From contig JAKMEU010000028.1 in the NCBI GenBank assembly GCA_022425845.1, positions 1 through 6,508 of the forward strand: DNA of 6,508 bases, written 5' to 3'. Below are positions 1 to 5,839 of the stretch, one piece after another (position 1 is the stretch's first letter; each line of letters opens with the position of its first letter). The position numbers and the translations under genes were made by a program. The notes beneath the pieces are model-generated. The model made no database searches. It was not told the DNA's origin and was given only the letters and a program-made list of their open reading frames with translations. Origin of the DNA: Luminiphilus sp. Lineage in GTDB: Bacteria > Pseudomonadota > Gammaproteobacteria > Pseudomonadales > Halieaceae.

Positions 1-271
1 CCAGCAGGCTGTGGTGGGTCGTTGGACTCGACCGCCCTCAGCGCGCAACGGCATGATCGCCATTCTCGAGATAGCGCTGGTGCCCACGGGTGACGTCGTC
101 GGTGTCACCGTCCTTGAATCCAGTGGTAATGTGTCGTTCGATCGCAGCGCCATGAACGCCGTTGAAAAAGCGGCACGTTTTCCAGAGGTGAAATCACTGG
201 AACGCGCTATATTTGAGCGCGACTTTCGCCGTTTCCAATTGCTGTTTCGTCCAGAGGACCTGAGGTACTAA
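1..271 (+). CDS. tolA: TolA, C-terminal domain (5'-truncated by window edge)
   Basis: The frame is open from the first bases and encodes 89 visible residues before TAA at 269-271. TolA is an inner-membrane protein that spans the periplasm; TolQR and the proton-motive force energise it, and its C-terminal domain contacts TolB, Pal and CpoB. The visible part is the whole C-terminal domain III type fold (TonB/TolA C-terminal family). It has a W-x-RP segment, two strands of the form AILEIALVPTGDVVGVTVLE, a helix containing FDRSAMNAVEKAARFP, and a closing segment ending FRPEDL, as in gammaproteobacterial TolA. No cysteine is visible, whereas E. coli TolA has a disulfide in this domain. The membrane anchor and long helical domain lie upstream of the window. 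The stop overlaps the tolB start by one base (TAATG), which fits translational coupling. Identification rests on the pattern plus the neighbouring tolB and pal. Confidence 0.93.
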   Translation, partial: QQAVVGRWTRPPSARNGMIAILEIALVPTGDVVGVTVLESSGNVSFDRSAMNAVEKAARFPEVKSLERAIFERDFRRFQLLFRPEDLRY

Positions 272-1569
272 TGCGCTACCTGTTACCCATTGTGTTTATG
301 GCCCTAGCCGGCCTCGTCAGTGCGCCCACCGTCGCGCAGCTCCAAATCGAAATCACCCGGGGCGTCGATAACCCGACGCCAATCGCCGTGGTGCCTTTTG
401 GTTGGTCTGGCGCAGGCACCTCTCCCGAGGATGTGGCTCGTATCATCGATTCGGATTTGGCGCGCAGCGGCCAGTTCTCGCCGGTAAGTCGTCGCGATAT
501 GTTGAGCTATCCGACCCGGGGCTCGGATCTTTACTTCAGGGATTGGCGCGCCATAAGCAGTGATTATGTCCTGATCGGGCGCTTTGAGGCAGCGGCGCCT
601 GGCCAGCTACGACTGGGCTGGCAGTTGTTTGACAGCACCCGGGAGCAGCAGATCGAATCAGGGTCGGTTACGGGAGCGGCGTCGGAGGTCCGGATGCTGG
701 CGCACAAGATTGCAGATGCAGTGTACGAGAAGTTGACCGGCATCCCGGGGGCCTTTGCCACGCGGCTGCTTTATGTATCGGTCACCCGTAAACCCAATGA
801 CAAGGATTTCTATCGGCTGACGCTCGCTGACTCCGATGGGGCCCGGCCGATCGTGCTGCTCGAGAGCCGCGAGCCGATATTGGCGCCCTCATGGTCCCCC
901 GATGGCAATGAGGTGGCCTATGTGTCTTTTGAGACCTCACGTCCGGCCATCTACCGCCAAAACCTGCGATCTGGTGCCCGTGAACAGCTGACCAATTTCA
1001 AGGGGCTTAACAACTCTCCGGTTTTTTCACCCGATGGTAATTCGATGGCCATGGTCCTCTCCAAGGATGGAAGTCCCGACATTTACCTGATGAATTTGGC
1101 CTCCAAGCGCCTCACTCGGCTCACGCAGCATTACGCGATCGATACGGAGCCCACCTGGATGCCCGACGGCCAGTCCATTCTGTTTACCTCTGACCGGGGT
1201 GGCCGTCCCCAGATTTATCGTTACGACCTGAAGAACGGTAAAACCACCCGGGTTACTTTTGAGGGCCGCTACAACGCCCGGGCGCGGGTTGCCCAGGACG
1301 GGCGCAATGTGGCCCTGGTCCATCAGCAGGGTGGCTCCTACCATATTGCCGTCCATGATCTCGTGACTGAGCGCCTCACCGTGCTCACTCAAACCCAACT
1401 GGATGAGAGCCCGACGATCGCCCCCAACGGTTCCATCGTTTTGTATGCGACCAAACGTGAGGGCCGCAGTATTCTGGGTGCAGTCGCGGTAGATGGAGGG
1501 GTCAGTTTCAACCTGCCGGCTCGTGATGGCGAGGTGCAGGAGCCGGCCTGGTCGCCTTACATGCCGTGA
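271..1569 (+). CDS. tolB: TolB, periplasmic beta-propeller of the Tol-Pal system
   Basis: 432 residues, close to the 430 of E. coli TolB. Residues 1-22 are a Sec signal peptide (basic Arg2, hydrophobic core, likely cleavage after TVA at 20-22). Residues 23-160 form the N-terminal alpha/beta domain, opening with a strand and the segment GVDNPTPIAVVPFGW that is typical of TolB. Residues 165-432 form the six-bladed propeller, with PD40-type blade motifs at WSPDG 208-212, FSPDG 252-256, WMPDG 296-300, AQDGR 341-345, APNG 384-387 and a terminal WSPYM near 427. In the family, TolB binds Pal through the propeller and TolA through its N-terminal segment. It thereby helps free Pal from peptidoglycan and concentrate it at the division site. 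The ATG at 271 overlaps the tolA stop; GAGG at 262-265 is a well-placed ribosome binding site, and the signal peptide begins at this codon. No frameshift or missing blade is visible. Confidence 0.97.
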   Translation: MRYLLPIVFMALAGLVSAPTVAQLQIEITRGVDNPTPIAVVPFGWSGAGTSPEDVARIIDSDLARSGQFSPVSRRDMLSYPTRGSDLYFRDWRAISSDYVLIGRFEAAAPGQLRLGWQLFDSTREQQIESGSVTGAASEVRMLAHKIADAVYEKLTGIPGAFATRLLYVSVTRKPNDKDFYRLTLADSDGARPIVLLESREPILAPSWSPDGNEVAYVSFETSRPAIYRQNLRSGAREQLTNFKGLNNSPVFSPDGNSMAMVLSKDGSPDIYLMNLASKRLTRLTQHYAIDTEPTWMPDGQSILFTSDRGGRPQIYRYDLKNGKTTRVTFEGRYNARARVAQDGRNVALVHQQGGSYHIAVHDLVTERLTVLTQTQLDESPTIAPNGSIVLYATKREGRSILGAVAVDGGVSFNLPARDGEVQEPAWSPYMP

Positions 1570-1728
1570 AAATACTGCGGTACGCGCCCGGGAGCTTGAT
1601 GCGGCCGGCGGGAGCAAAAGCCCCCTTGGAATTGGCAAGAAAATTTGCGATTCAGACAGCAATTTTCTGGCAATTGCGATACATTATCGCCTGCGGTTTA
1701 TTTTTTAATGCTCAGACAGGACGGATTC
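1570..1728 (+). promoter_or_regulatory. tolB-pal intergenic region, likely internal promoter and leader for pal
   Basis: This 159-base gap stands out in a cluster where the flanking junctions are overlaps or short gaps. The AT-rich second half (about 1630-1710) carries repeats and hairpins, listed separately. A possible sigma70-type promoter is TTGCGA (1674-1679), 17 bases, then TTTATT (1697-1702); each box matches four of six consensus bases, so the call is weak. AGGA at 1718-1721, seven bases before the pal ATG, is a good ribosome binding site and selects that start. In Pseudomonas putida the pal homologue oprL is reported to have its own promoter as well as read-through from upstream. I infer a similar arrangement here from spacing and base composition. 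Confidence 0.45.
1633..1683 (+). repeat. Imperfect direct repeat with embedded inverted repeat upstream of pal
   Basis: Copy 2 is TGGCAATTGCGATACA, contiguous at 1668-1683. Copy 1 is TGGCAA at 1633-1638 followed, after six extra bases (GAAAAT), by TTGCGATTCA at 1645-1654. With the six bases removed, the copies agree at 15 of 16 positions. Between and across them lies an inverted repeat: AGAAAATT at 1638-1645 matches AATTTTCT at 1661-1668, and the stem continues as GC/GC with one bulged T (1646). A competing hairpin can form between GCAATT (1659-1664) and AATTGC (1672-1677), using the same bases. Role unknown; candidates are a regulator binding site around the pal promoter or an RNA leader structure. 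Confidence 0.5.
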
Positions 1729-2280
1729 ATGAAAGCATTTCCCCTAGCCGGTAAGGTTGCCACGCTCCTCTTCGCATCATTGGTGCTGGTGGCTTGTTCA
1801 AGCAATGAAACCAACAGTGATGCCGATGCCGAAGCGGCGGCTGCTGCTGAGGCGGCGGCTGCAGAAGCAGCAGCGGCGCAACAGGCGGCTCGCGAGGCCG
1901 AGGCACAAGCCCAGGCTGCTGCCGACGCGGAGCAACAGCGTCTTATGGATGCTGCGATGTCAGCAGGAACGGTTTTTTACTTTGATTTTGATAGCTCAGC
2001 CATGACGGATGCTGCCCGCGCTGCGGTTGATGCGCACATTGCCGTGCTCCTTGGCAACGAAGACAGCGTTCGCCTTGAAGGCCATACCGATGAGCGTGGC
2101 ACGCGGGAGTACAACCTTGCACTTGGCGAGCGAAGAGCGAATGCCGTCAGAGACTACATGGTGGCCAATGGCGTCCCCAGCTATCGAATTGAAAGCATCA
2201 GCTATGGTGAAGAAAATCCTGTGGCGTTCGGAACGGGTGAGGCCAACTGGTCACAAAACCGTCGTGTCGAGCTCAAATAA
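1729..2280 (+). CDS. pal: Pal, peptidoglycan-associated outer-membrane lipoprotein
   Basis: 183 residues. Residues 1-22 form a lipoprotein signal peptide with lipobox LVAC and lipidated Cys23; Ser at +2 fits sorting to the outer membrane. Residues 33-72 are a long Ala/Glu/Gln-rich linker, probably helical. Residues 80-183 are the OmpA-like peptidoglycan-binding domain: FYFDFDSS at 83-90, GHTDERGT at 118-125 and LGERRANAVRDYM at 132-144. D121 and an arginine of E-R-R (135-136) correspond to the residues that bind diaminopimelate in this family. Pal tethers the outer membrane to peptidoglycan, exchanges between TolB and the wall, and accumulates at the septum. An upstream TTG at 1645 would extend the frame, but the ATG at 1729 has AGGA seven bases before it and places the signal peptide at the N terminus. 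cpoB starts 12 bases after the stop. Confidence 0.97.
   Translation: MKAFPLAGKVATLLFASLVLVACSSNETNSDADAEAAAAAEAAAAEAAAAQQAAREAEAQAQAAADAEQQRLMDAAMSAGTVFYFDFDSSAMTDAARAAVDAHIAVLLGNEDSVRLEGHTDERGTREYNLALGERRANAVRDYMVANGVPSYRIESISYGEENPVAFGTGEANWSQNRRVELK
1831..1878 (+). repeat. Tandem Glu-Ala(4-5) codon repeat in the Pal linker
   Basis: Residues 35-50 of Pal are three tandem units, one EAAAAA and two EAAAA, made from GCG, GCT, GCA and GAA/GAG codons. The nucleotide copies differ at synonymous positions, so this is not a pure microsatellite, but its length could vary by slippage or unequal exchange. It continues into a further Ala/Gln/Glu-rich stretch to about residue 72. Confidence 0.7.
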
Positions 2281-2292
2281 GGCGGATTCACT

Positions 2293-3258
2293 TTGAAACA
2301 TCGCGTTATCAAGCCGGTTTATACAGCCGGCTTTTTGCTTTTTGTCACTTTGGTTACGCCGTCGGATGTGGCCCGCAGTCAGGGGTACATTGACCTGGAG
2401 GCCGAAAGAGAAGCCGCTCAAAACACCAGCGGCCAAACTACAGTCAGCGGCGACGCGTCCTATGCCAACTCCCCAGAGGTTATGACAGCTGATCCTGCGA
2501 TGGATCCCGCGGGGGGTATTCGCCCTTATTCCGGCCAGACCACAACGGTCGTGCCGCTTCAGGTTGATCCAACGCCCGATGGGGATACCGCCGTGAACAC
2601 GGGCAGCATGGTCATTCAATTACAGCAGCTTCAGGAAGAGGTGCGGCGACTGACAGGTTTGGTTGAGGAGCAGGCCGCCGAGATACAGCGGCTCAAGGAG
2701 CAGGGTCTGGAGCGTTACATTGATCTGGACCGACGCATGGCAGAGCTGGCGGTTTCCGCGGGTGCGGGTGCGCCCCCCGGAGTGGCCGGCGAGGATACTG
2801 GCGGTGGTTTCACGTTTGGGGGCAGCTCTCCTCGGCCCGGGGATAACCTCGCTGGCACGGGTAGTCCGGCCGCTGAGCCCGGCGAAGAGGCGGCGTATCA
2901 GGCGGCGTATAACCATGTAAAAGCACGGAACTTTCCCGAGGCAGTGGAAGCGTTCCAGAAATTTCTCGAGCAATATCCATTGGGCGCCTTTGCCCCTAAT
3001 GCGCACTACTGGCTGGGTGAGCTGTACCTGGTGCTTGATCCACCAGATCCCGAATTGGCGCGGCAAAGTTTTAAACTCCTGCTCGATCAGTATCCTGAAA
3101 ACCCCAAGGTGCCGGATGCGCTGTACAAGCTCGGCAAGGTTCATTATTTGAAAGGTAATCGTGAGCGCTCCCGCTCTTATCTGGATCGCGTTATTGCCGA
3201 GTACCCGGGCCACCCCGCTGCTCAGTTATCCCGCGACTTCCTCGATGAAAACTTCTGA
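2293..3258 (+). CDS. cpoB: CpoB (YbgF), periplasmic Tol-associated TPR protein
   Basis: 321 residues, longer than E. coli CpoB (263). TTG at 2293 is the best start: it gives a signal peptide (K2, H3, R4; hydrophobic core about 12-21; likely cleavage after ARS at 27-29), AAGG/GGCGG lie 5-14 bases upstream, and no in-frame ATG occurs before residue 64. Residues 37-100 are a low-complexity Thr/Pro/Gly-rich stretch. Residues 106-150 form a coiled coil (IQLQQLQEEVRRL and following heptads), the trimerisation region in this family. Residues 155-197 are a Gly/Pro linker. Residues about 200-312 hold three TPR units (AAYNHVKARNFPEAVEAF; HYWLGELYL; ALYKLGKVHYLKGN). In E. coli, CpoB binds TolA and PBP1B and coordinates septal wall synthesis with outer-membrane constriction. 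The family usually follows pal. A terminator-like hairpin overlaps the signal-peptide codons, which with the TTG start suggests lower output than Pal. Confidence 0.93.
   Translation: MKHRVIKPVYTAGFLLFVTLVTPSDVARSQGYIDLEAEREAAQNTSGQTTVSGDASYANSPEVMTADPAMDPAGGIRPYSGQTTTVVPLQVDPTPDGDTAVNTGSMVIQLQQLQEEVRRLTGLVEEQAAEIQRLKEQGLERYIDLDRRMAELAVSAGAGAPPGVAGEDTGGGFTFGGSSPRPGDNLAGTGSPAAEPGEEAAYQAAYNHVKARNFPEAVEAFQKFLEQYPLGAFAPNAHYWLGELYLVLDPPDPELARQSFKLLLDQYPENPKVPDALYKLGKVHYLKGNRERSRSYLDRVIAEYPGHPAAQLSRDFLDENF
2311..2343 (+). terminator. Terminator-like hairpin with T-tracts inside the cpoB signal-peptide codons
   Basis: AAGCCGG (2311-2317) pairs perfectly with CCGGCTT (2327-2333), and T2318 with G2326 adds a wobble pair, giving an 8-bp stem with a 7-base loop. 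It is followed at once by TTTTT (2332-2336), GC, then TTTTT (2339-2343). This has the form of a Rho-independent terminator and sits 31 bases after the pal stop, where one would be expected. The same bases encode residues 7-17 of the CpoB signal peptide. Whether it terminates, attenuates, or only reflects codon needs of a hydrophobic core cannot be told from sequence alone. Confidence 0.55.
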
Positions 3259-3266
3259 ATCTATCC

Positions 3267-3926
3267 ATGGGTGGTGAGGCCAGCCTGAAATTAAGGATCA
3301 CCGAGATTTTTCACTCACTGCAGGGTGAGGCGAGGACGGTGGGCATTCCGACCGTATTTGTTCGGCTGACCGGTTGCCCACTGCGCTGCGTATGGTGTGA
3401 CACTGAGTACGCTTTTTCAGGCGGTGACCTCATCGATGTGTCGGAGGTCGTTGACCAGGTTGCCGGGTATGGGTGCCATCACGTCTGTGTCACTGGTGGG
3501 GAGCCCCTCGCACAGCCAGAGTGCTTGCCCCTTTTGAGCCTGCTGTGTGACTCGGGCTTTGAGGTCTCGCTGGAGACAAGCGGGGCCCTGCCCATTGGTG
3601 AGGTTGACCCCAGAGTCAGTCGGGTCATGGATTTGAAGGCGCCTGACTCCGGGGAGTCCCATCGGAATCTTTGGGACAACGTGCGCCAGCTATCTCGTCA
3701 CGATCAGGTCAAGTTTGTGATCAGTAGTCGCCGAGACTACGACTGGGCGCGCTTCAAACTCGATGAGTTCGCACTTCCCGAGCGCGTGGGCGACGTCCTG
3801 TTTTCTCCAACCCATGGCACCATGGCCCCGCGGATGCTGGCGGACTGGTTGCTTGAGGATAAAGTGCCTGCCCGGTTTCAGGTTCAACTGCATAAGCTGT
3901 TGTGGAACGATGAACCAGGTCGCTGA
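3267..3926 (+). CDS. queE: QueE, 7-carboxy-7-deazaguanine synthase (radical SAM)
   Basis: 219 residues, a normal length for the Pseudomonas-type family. QueE is a radical S-adenosylmethionine enzyme that contracts 6-carboxy-tetrahydropterin to 7-carboxy-7-deazaguanine in queuosine precursor synthesis. The N terminus has ITEIFHSLQGE (11-21), the family opening. The iron-sulfur motif CPLRCVWC supplies C37, C41 and C44 in the standard CX3CX2C spacing, followed by DTEYAF. VTGGEP (75-80) is the SAM-contacting GGE motif and SLETSG (101-106) follows it. The C terminus QLHKLLWNDEPGR matches the family ending. The ATG at 3267 lies eight bases after the cpoB stop but has no clear Shine-Dalgarno. GGTGAGG at 3273-3279 would instead fit a CTG start at 3285, giving a product that begins two residues before KLRITEIF-like sequence, so the start is slightly uncertain. 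The end overlaps queC. Confidence 0.95.
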   Translation: MGGEASLKLRITEIFHSLQGEARTVGIPTVFVRLTGCPLRCVWCDTEYAFSGGDLIDVSEVVDQVAGYGCHHVCVTGGEPLAQPECLPLLSLLCDSGFEVSLETSGALPIGEVDPRVSRVMDLKAPDSGESHRNLWDNVRQLSRHDQVKFVISSRRDYDWARFKLDEFALPERVGDVLFSPTHGTMAPRMLADWLLEDKVPARFQVQLHKLLWNDEPGR

Positions 3927-4611
3927 AGCTGAGAGCGGGCAACCGGTGAAGGCGGTTATCCTCACGTCGGGCGGGCTGGACTCGGCAACGATTCTGGCCC
4001 TCGCTCATCGCGCGGGTAAAGAGTGCTATGCTCTGAGTTTCGATTATGGGCAGCGGCATCGGGCCGAATTGGATGCGGCTGCGAAGGTAGCTGCTGCATT
4101 CGAAGGAACAGTGCATAAAACGGTTCGCCTCGATTTGCGGGGTATCGGCGGATCGGCCCTCACTGATGATGCCATCGATGTGCCGACTCGTCCCTCCGAG
4201 GGCATTCCTGTGACTTACGTTCCCGCGCGGAACACGGTCTTTTTATCCATAGCGCTGGGTTGGGCGGAGGTGCTGGGAGCGTCAGAGATCCACATGGGGG
4301 TGAATGCGGTTGACTATTCGGGCTACCCTGACTGTCGTCCTGAATTTATCGCCGCTTTTGGTGAACTGGCCGCTGTTGCAACCAAAGCAGGCGTGGAGGG
4401 TAATCCAGTGAAGATTTGTACCCCGATCATTGCTATGTCAAAAGCTGACATTATTGTGGCGGGTACCGAACTGGGTGTGAATTACGGGGATACGGTTTCC
4501 TGCTATCAGGCGACGGACAATGGTGCGGCTTGTGGTGTCTGCGACAGTTGCCGGCTTCGCGCCCAGGGCTTTGCCGACGCGGGCGTGGCGGACCCCACCC
4601 GTTATGCCTAA
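3910..4611 (+). CDS. queC: QueC, 7-cyano-7-deazaguanine (preQ0) synthase
   Basis: 233 residues, typical for QueC. The enzyme uses ATP and ammonia to convert 7-carboxy-7-deazaguanine, the QueE product, into preQ0. Visible elements are the PP-loop SGGLDS (20-25), the SFDYGQRH segment (43-50), TYVPARNTVFLSIA (102-115), DYSGYPDCRPEF (135-146), and the zinc-binding cysteines C198, C208, C211 and C214. The ATG at 3910 overlaps the end of queE by 17 bases with only a weak GGAA upstream, consistent with translational coupling. A GTG at 3946 would give a shorter product starting directly at KAVILTSGG and cannot be excluded. The open frame extends upstream to 3763, but that part reads as an out-of-frame shadow of queE. 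QueD, FolE and QueF are not in the window. Confidence 0.96.
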   Translation: MNQVAEAESGQPVKAVILTSGGLDSATILALAHRAGKECYALSFDYGQRHRAELDAAAKVAAAFEGTVHKTVRLDLRGIGGSALTDDAIDVPTRPSEGIPVTYVPARNTVFLSIALGWAEVLGASEIHMGVNAVDYSGYPDCRPEFIAAFGELAAVATKAGVEGNPVKICTPIIAMSKADIIVAGTELGVNYGDTVSCYQATDNGAACGVCDSCRLRAQGFADAGVADPTRYA

Positions 4612-4657
4612 GGTACCTCATACCGGTGTAACGAACTTCAAATCTCCGGGGTCCCCA

Positions 4658-4669
4658 GCCCGATAGGGC
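4658..4669 (+). promoter_or_regulatory. Small hairpin covering the ribosome binding site of the diguanylate cyclase gene
   Basis: AGGG at 4665-4668 is the likely Shine-Dalgarno, seven bases before the ATG at 4676. It sits in GCCC-GATA-GGGC (4658-4669), a 4-bp GC stem that would pair off most of the SD. Just upstream, GGGG (4648-4651) could pair instead with CCCC (4653-4656) or the CCC at 4659-4661. The elements are very short, so a translational-control role is only a possibility. Confidence 0.25.
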
Positions 4670-4675
4670 ATAGCC

Positions 4676-5839
4676 ATGGTTCGTAGGGTAGAGAAGCGGG
4701 ACCGGACGCAGATTTTCCAGTGGATCCTGGACGCCTGGAGAGTGCCCCACAGGAGCCCTCCTGTCGGTTCCAACCGGGACCTGGCGCTAAAGCTTTTACG
4801 GGTTTTGGTGCTTGTGGCGCTGGTGCTATCTGCAATTTTGGGTGTACTGGGTTTTGCTCTGGAAACACCCTCAGTGCTATCCAGCGCTGTGGCGGTAGGG
4901 GTATTCTTTTTTACCCTGCACCTGTTCCTGTTCTGGGAGCGGCTGCCATTGCTCTGGATTCGACTTGCCCTTGTGGCAGCTCTTCTTGGTTTTCTACTGC
5001 GCTGGATCGTTGCGCTACTGGTTCTTGAGCCCGCTGATATTCCTATCGCCTTACTGAGCTCGATGGCCTATATCCCTATGCTTCTTATCGTGGTGGGGCT
5101 TATGGAGGGCCTGCGCCGGGGCGTAGCCATTGGTCTGTCTGTAGCATTGGTGATGGGGCTGAGCTTGACGCTGGCGGCTTTTCGACCCGAGCTTTCGGAG
5201 GTATTTCTGGATGATCCGCGCCTGGGACTTTTGGTGGCGGTCTTTTTGGCCGTGTATGTTTTTTTCCTGAATGCCTGGGGAGGCCAGCAGACCGAGCTGG
5301 AAGAAGCTGAGATGCAGACTTTGTTGCTCAGGGAGCGCATCAATACGGATCCATTGACAGGCCTGCTCAATCGCCGCGGTATCGACCTGGCGGTGACCAG
5401 CCTGATGAGCCGTCGTGAACCTTTTGGTGTCCTGTTGATTGACATCGATCATTTCAAAGTTATTAACGATACCCTGGGACACGATACAGGCGACCGTGCC
5501 ATTAAATCATTGTCCATGAAGCTCAGGGACGTCGCCCGCGAGCGTGATGTCGTAGGTCGTTGGGGAGGGGAAGAATTCATTTTGCTATCGCCCTCCGCCG
5601 AGCCCCGTTCAATTGAAGGCTTCGCACAGCGCCTGCGAAGGGAGACGGCTGCCATGGACGTTGAGGGCGTCCCTCCGATGACAATCAGTGTCGGGATTAC
5701 ACGGTTTCCCCTGTATGAGCCATTCGAGCAGACCGTGAAGCGAGCCGATGGGGCGTTGTATACCGCGAAAAAACAGGGAAGAAACTGCGTGCGGTCAGAG
5801 TGGGGCGGAGATCCTGTTGACCCTGTTAAGGCGTCGTGA
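4676..5839 (+). CDS. Membrane-bound diguanylate cyclase (GGDEF family)
   Basis: 387 residues. A short basic cytoplasmic N terminus (1-38) precedes six predicted membrane helices at about 41-61, 66-86, 91-117, 123-142, 149-168 and 183-201. Loop charges (ERLP and EGLRRG inside) agree with both ends cytoplasmic. A linking helix (204-222) leads to the GGDEF domain from 223: DPLTGLLNRRG (225-235), DIDHFKVINDTLGHDTGD (256-273), the active-site GGEEF (297-301) and ADGALYTAKKQGRN (357-370). All signature positions for making c-di-GMP from GTP look intact. RERD at 288-291 lies five residues before GGEEF, which is the inhibitory I-site, so product inhibition is expected. I do not recognise the membrane part as a named sensor domain. 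The ATG at 4676 has AGGG seven bases upstream. It starts 64 bases after queC without a visible terminator, so it could share that transcript. Confidence 0.93.
   Translation: MVRRVEKRDRTQIFQWILDAWRVPHRSPPVGSNRDLALKLLRVLVLVALVLSAILGVLGFALETPSVLSSAVAVGVFFFTLHLFLFWERLPLLWIRLALVAALLGFLLRWIVALLVLEPADIPIALLSSMAYIPMLLIVVGLMEGLRRGVAIGLSVALVMGLSLTLAAFRPELSEVFLDDPRLGLLVAVFLAVYVFFLNAWGGQQTELEEAEMQTLLLRERINTDPLTGLLNRRGIDLAVTSLMSRREPFGVLLIDIDHFKVINDTLGHDTGDRAIKSLSMKLRDVARERDVVGRWGGEEFILLSPSAEPRSIEGFAQRLRRETAAMDVEGVPPMTISVGITRFPLYEPFEQTVKRADGALYTAKKQGRNCVRSEWGGDPVDPVKAS

Noticed and set aside
1610..1625. Hairpin GGGAGC-AAAA-GCCCCC after tolB as a terminator
   Set aside because: The stem is six pairs with one A-C mismatch, and only TTGG follows rather than a T-tract. 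It is too weak to call.
1027..1662. 211-residue open frame on the minus strand across tolB
   Set aside because: It lies opposite tolB, has no recognisable domain, and tolB is fully supported by its propeller motifs and signal peptide. It is a composition-driven shadow.
1645..1728. N-terminal extension of Pal from TTG at 1645
   Set aside because: It would place 28 residues before the lipoprotein signal peptide and ignore the good AGGA site before the ATG at 1729.
2620..3213. 197-residue open frame on the minus strand across cpoB
   Set aside because: It is antisense to the coiled-coil and TPR region of cpoB and shows no family pattern of its own.
3259..3300. preQ1 riboswitch ahead of queE
   Set aside because: There are only eight bases between cpoB and queE and no aptamer-like structure was seen. 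Control by the upstream operon is more likely.
3763..3909. N-terminal extension of QueC
   Set aside because: These codons are queE read in another frame. The product would be Cys/Trp-rich and unlike QueC, which normally begins shortly before the PP-loop.
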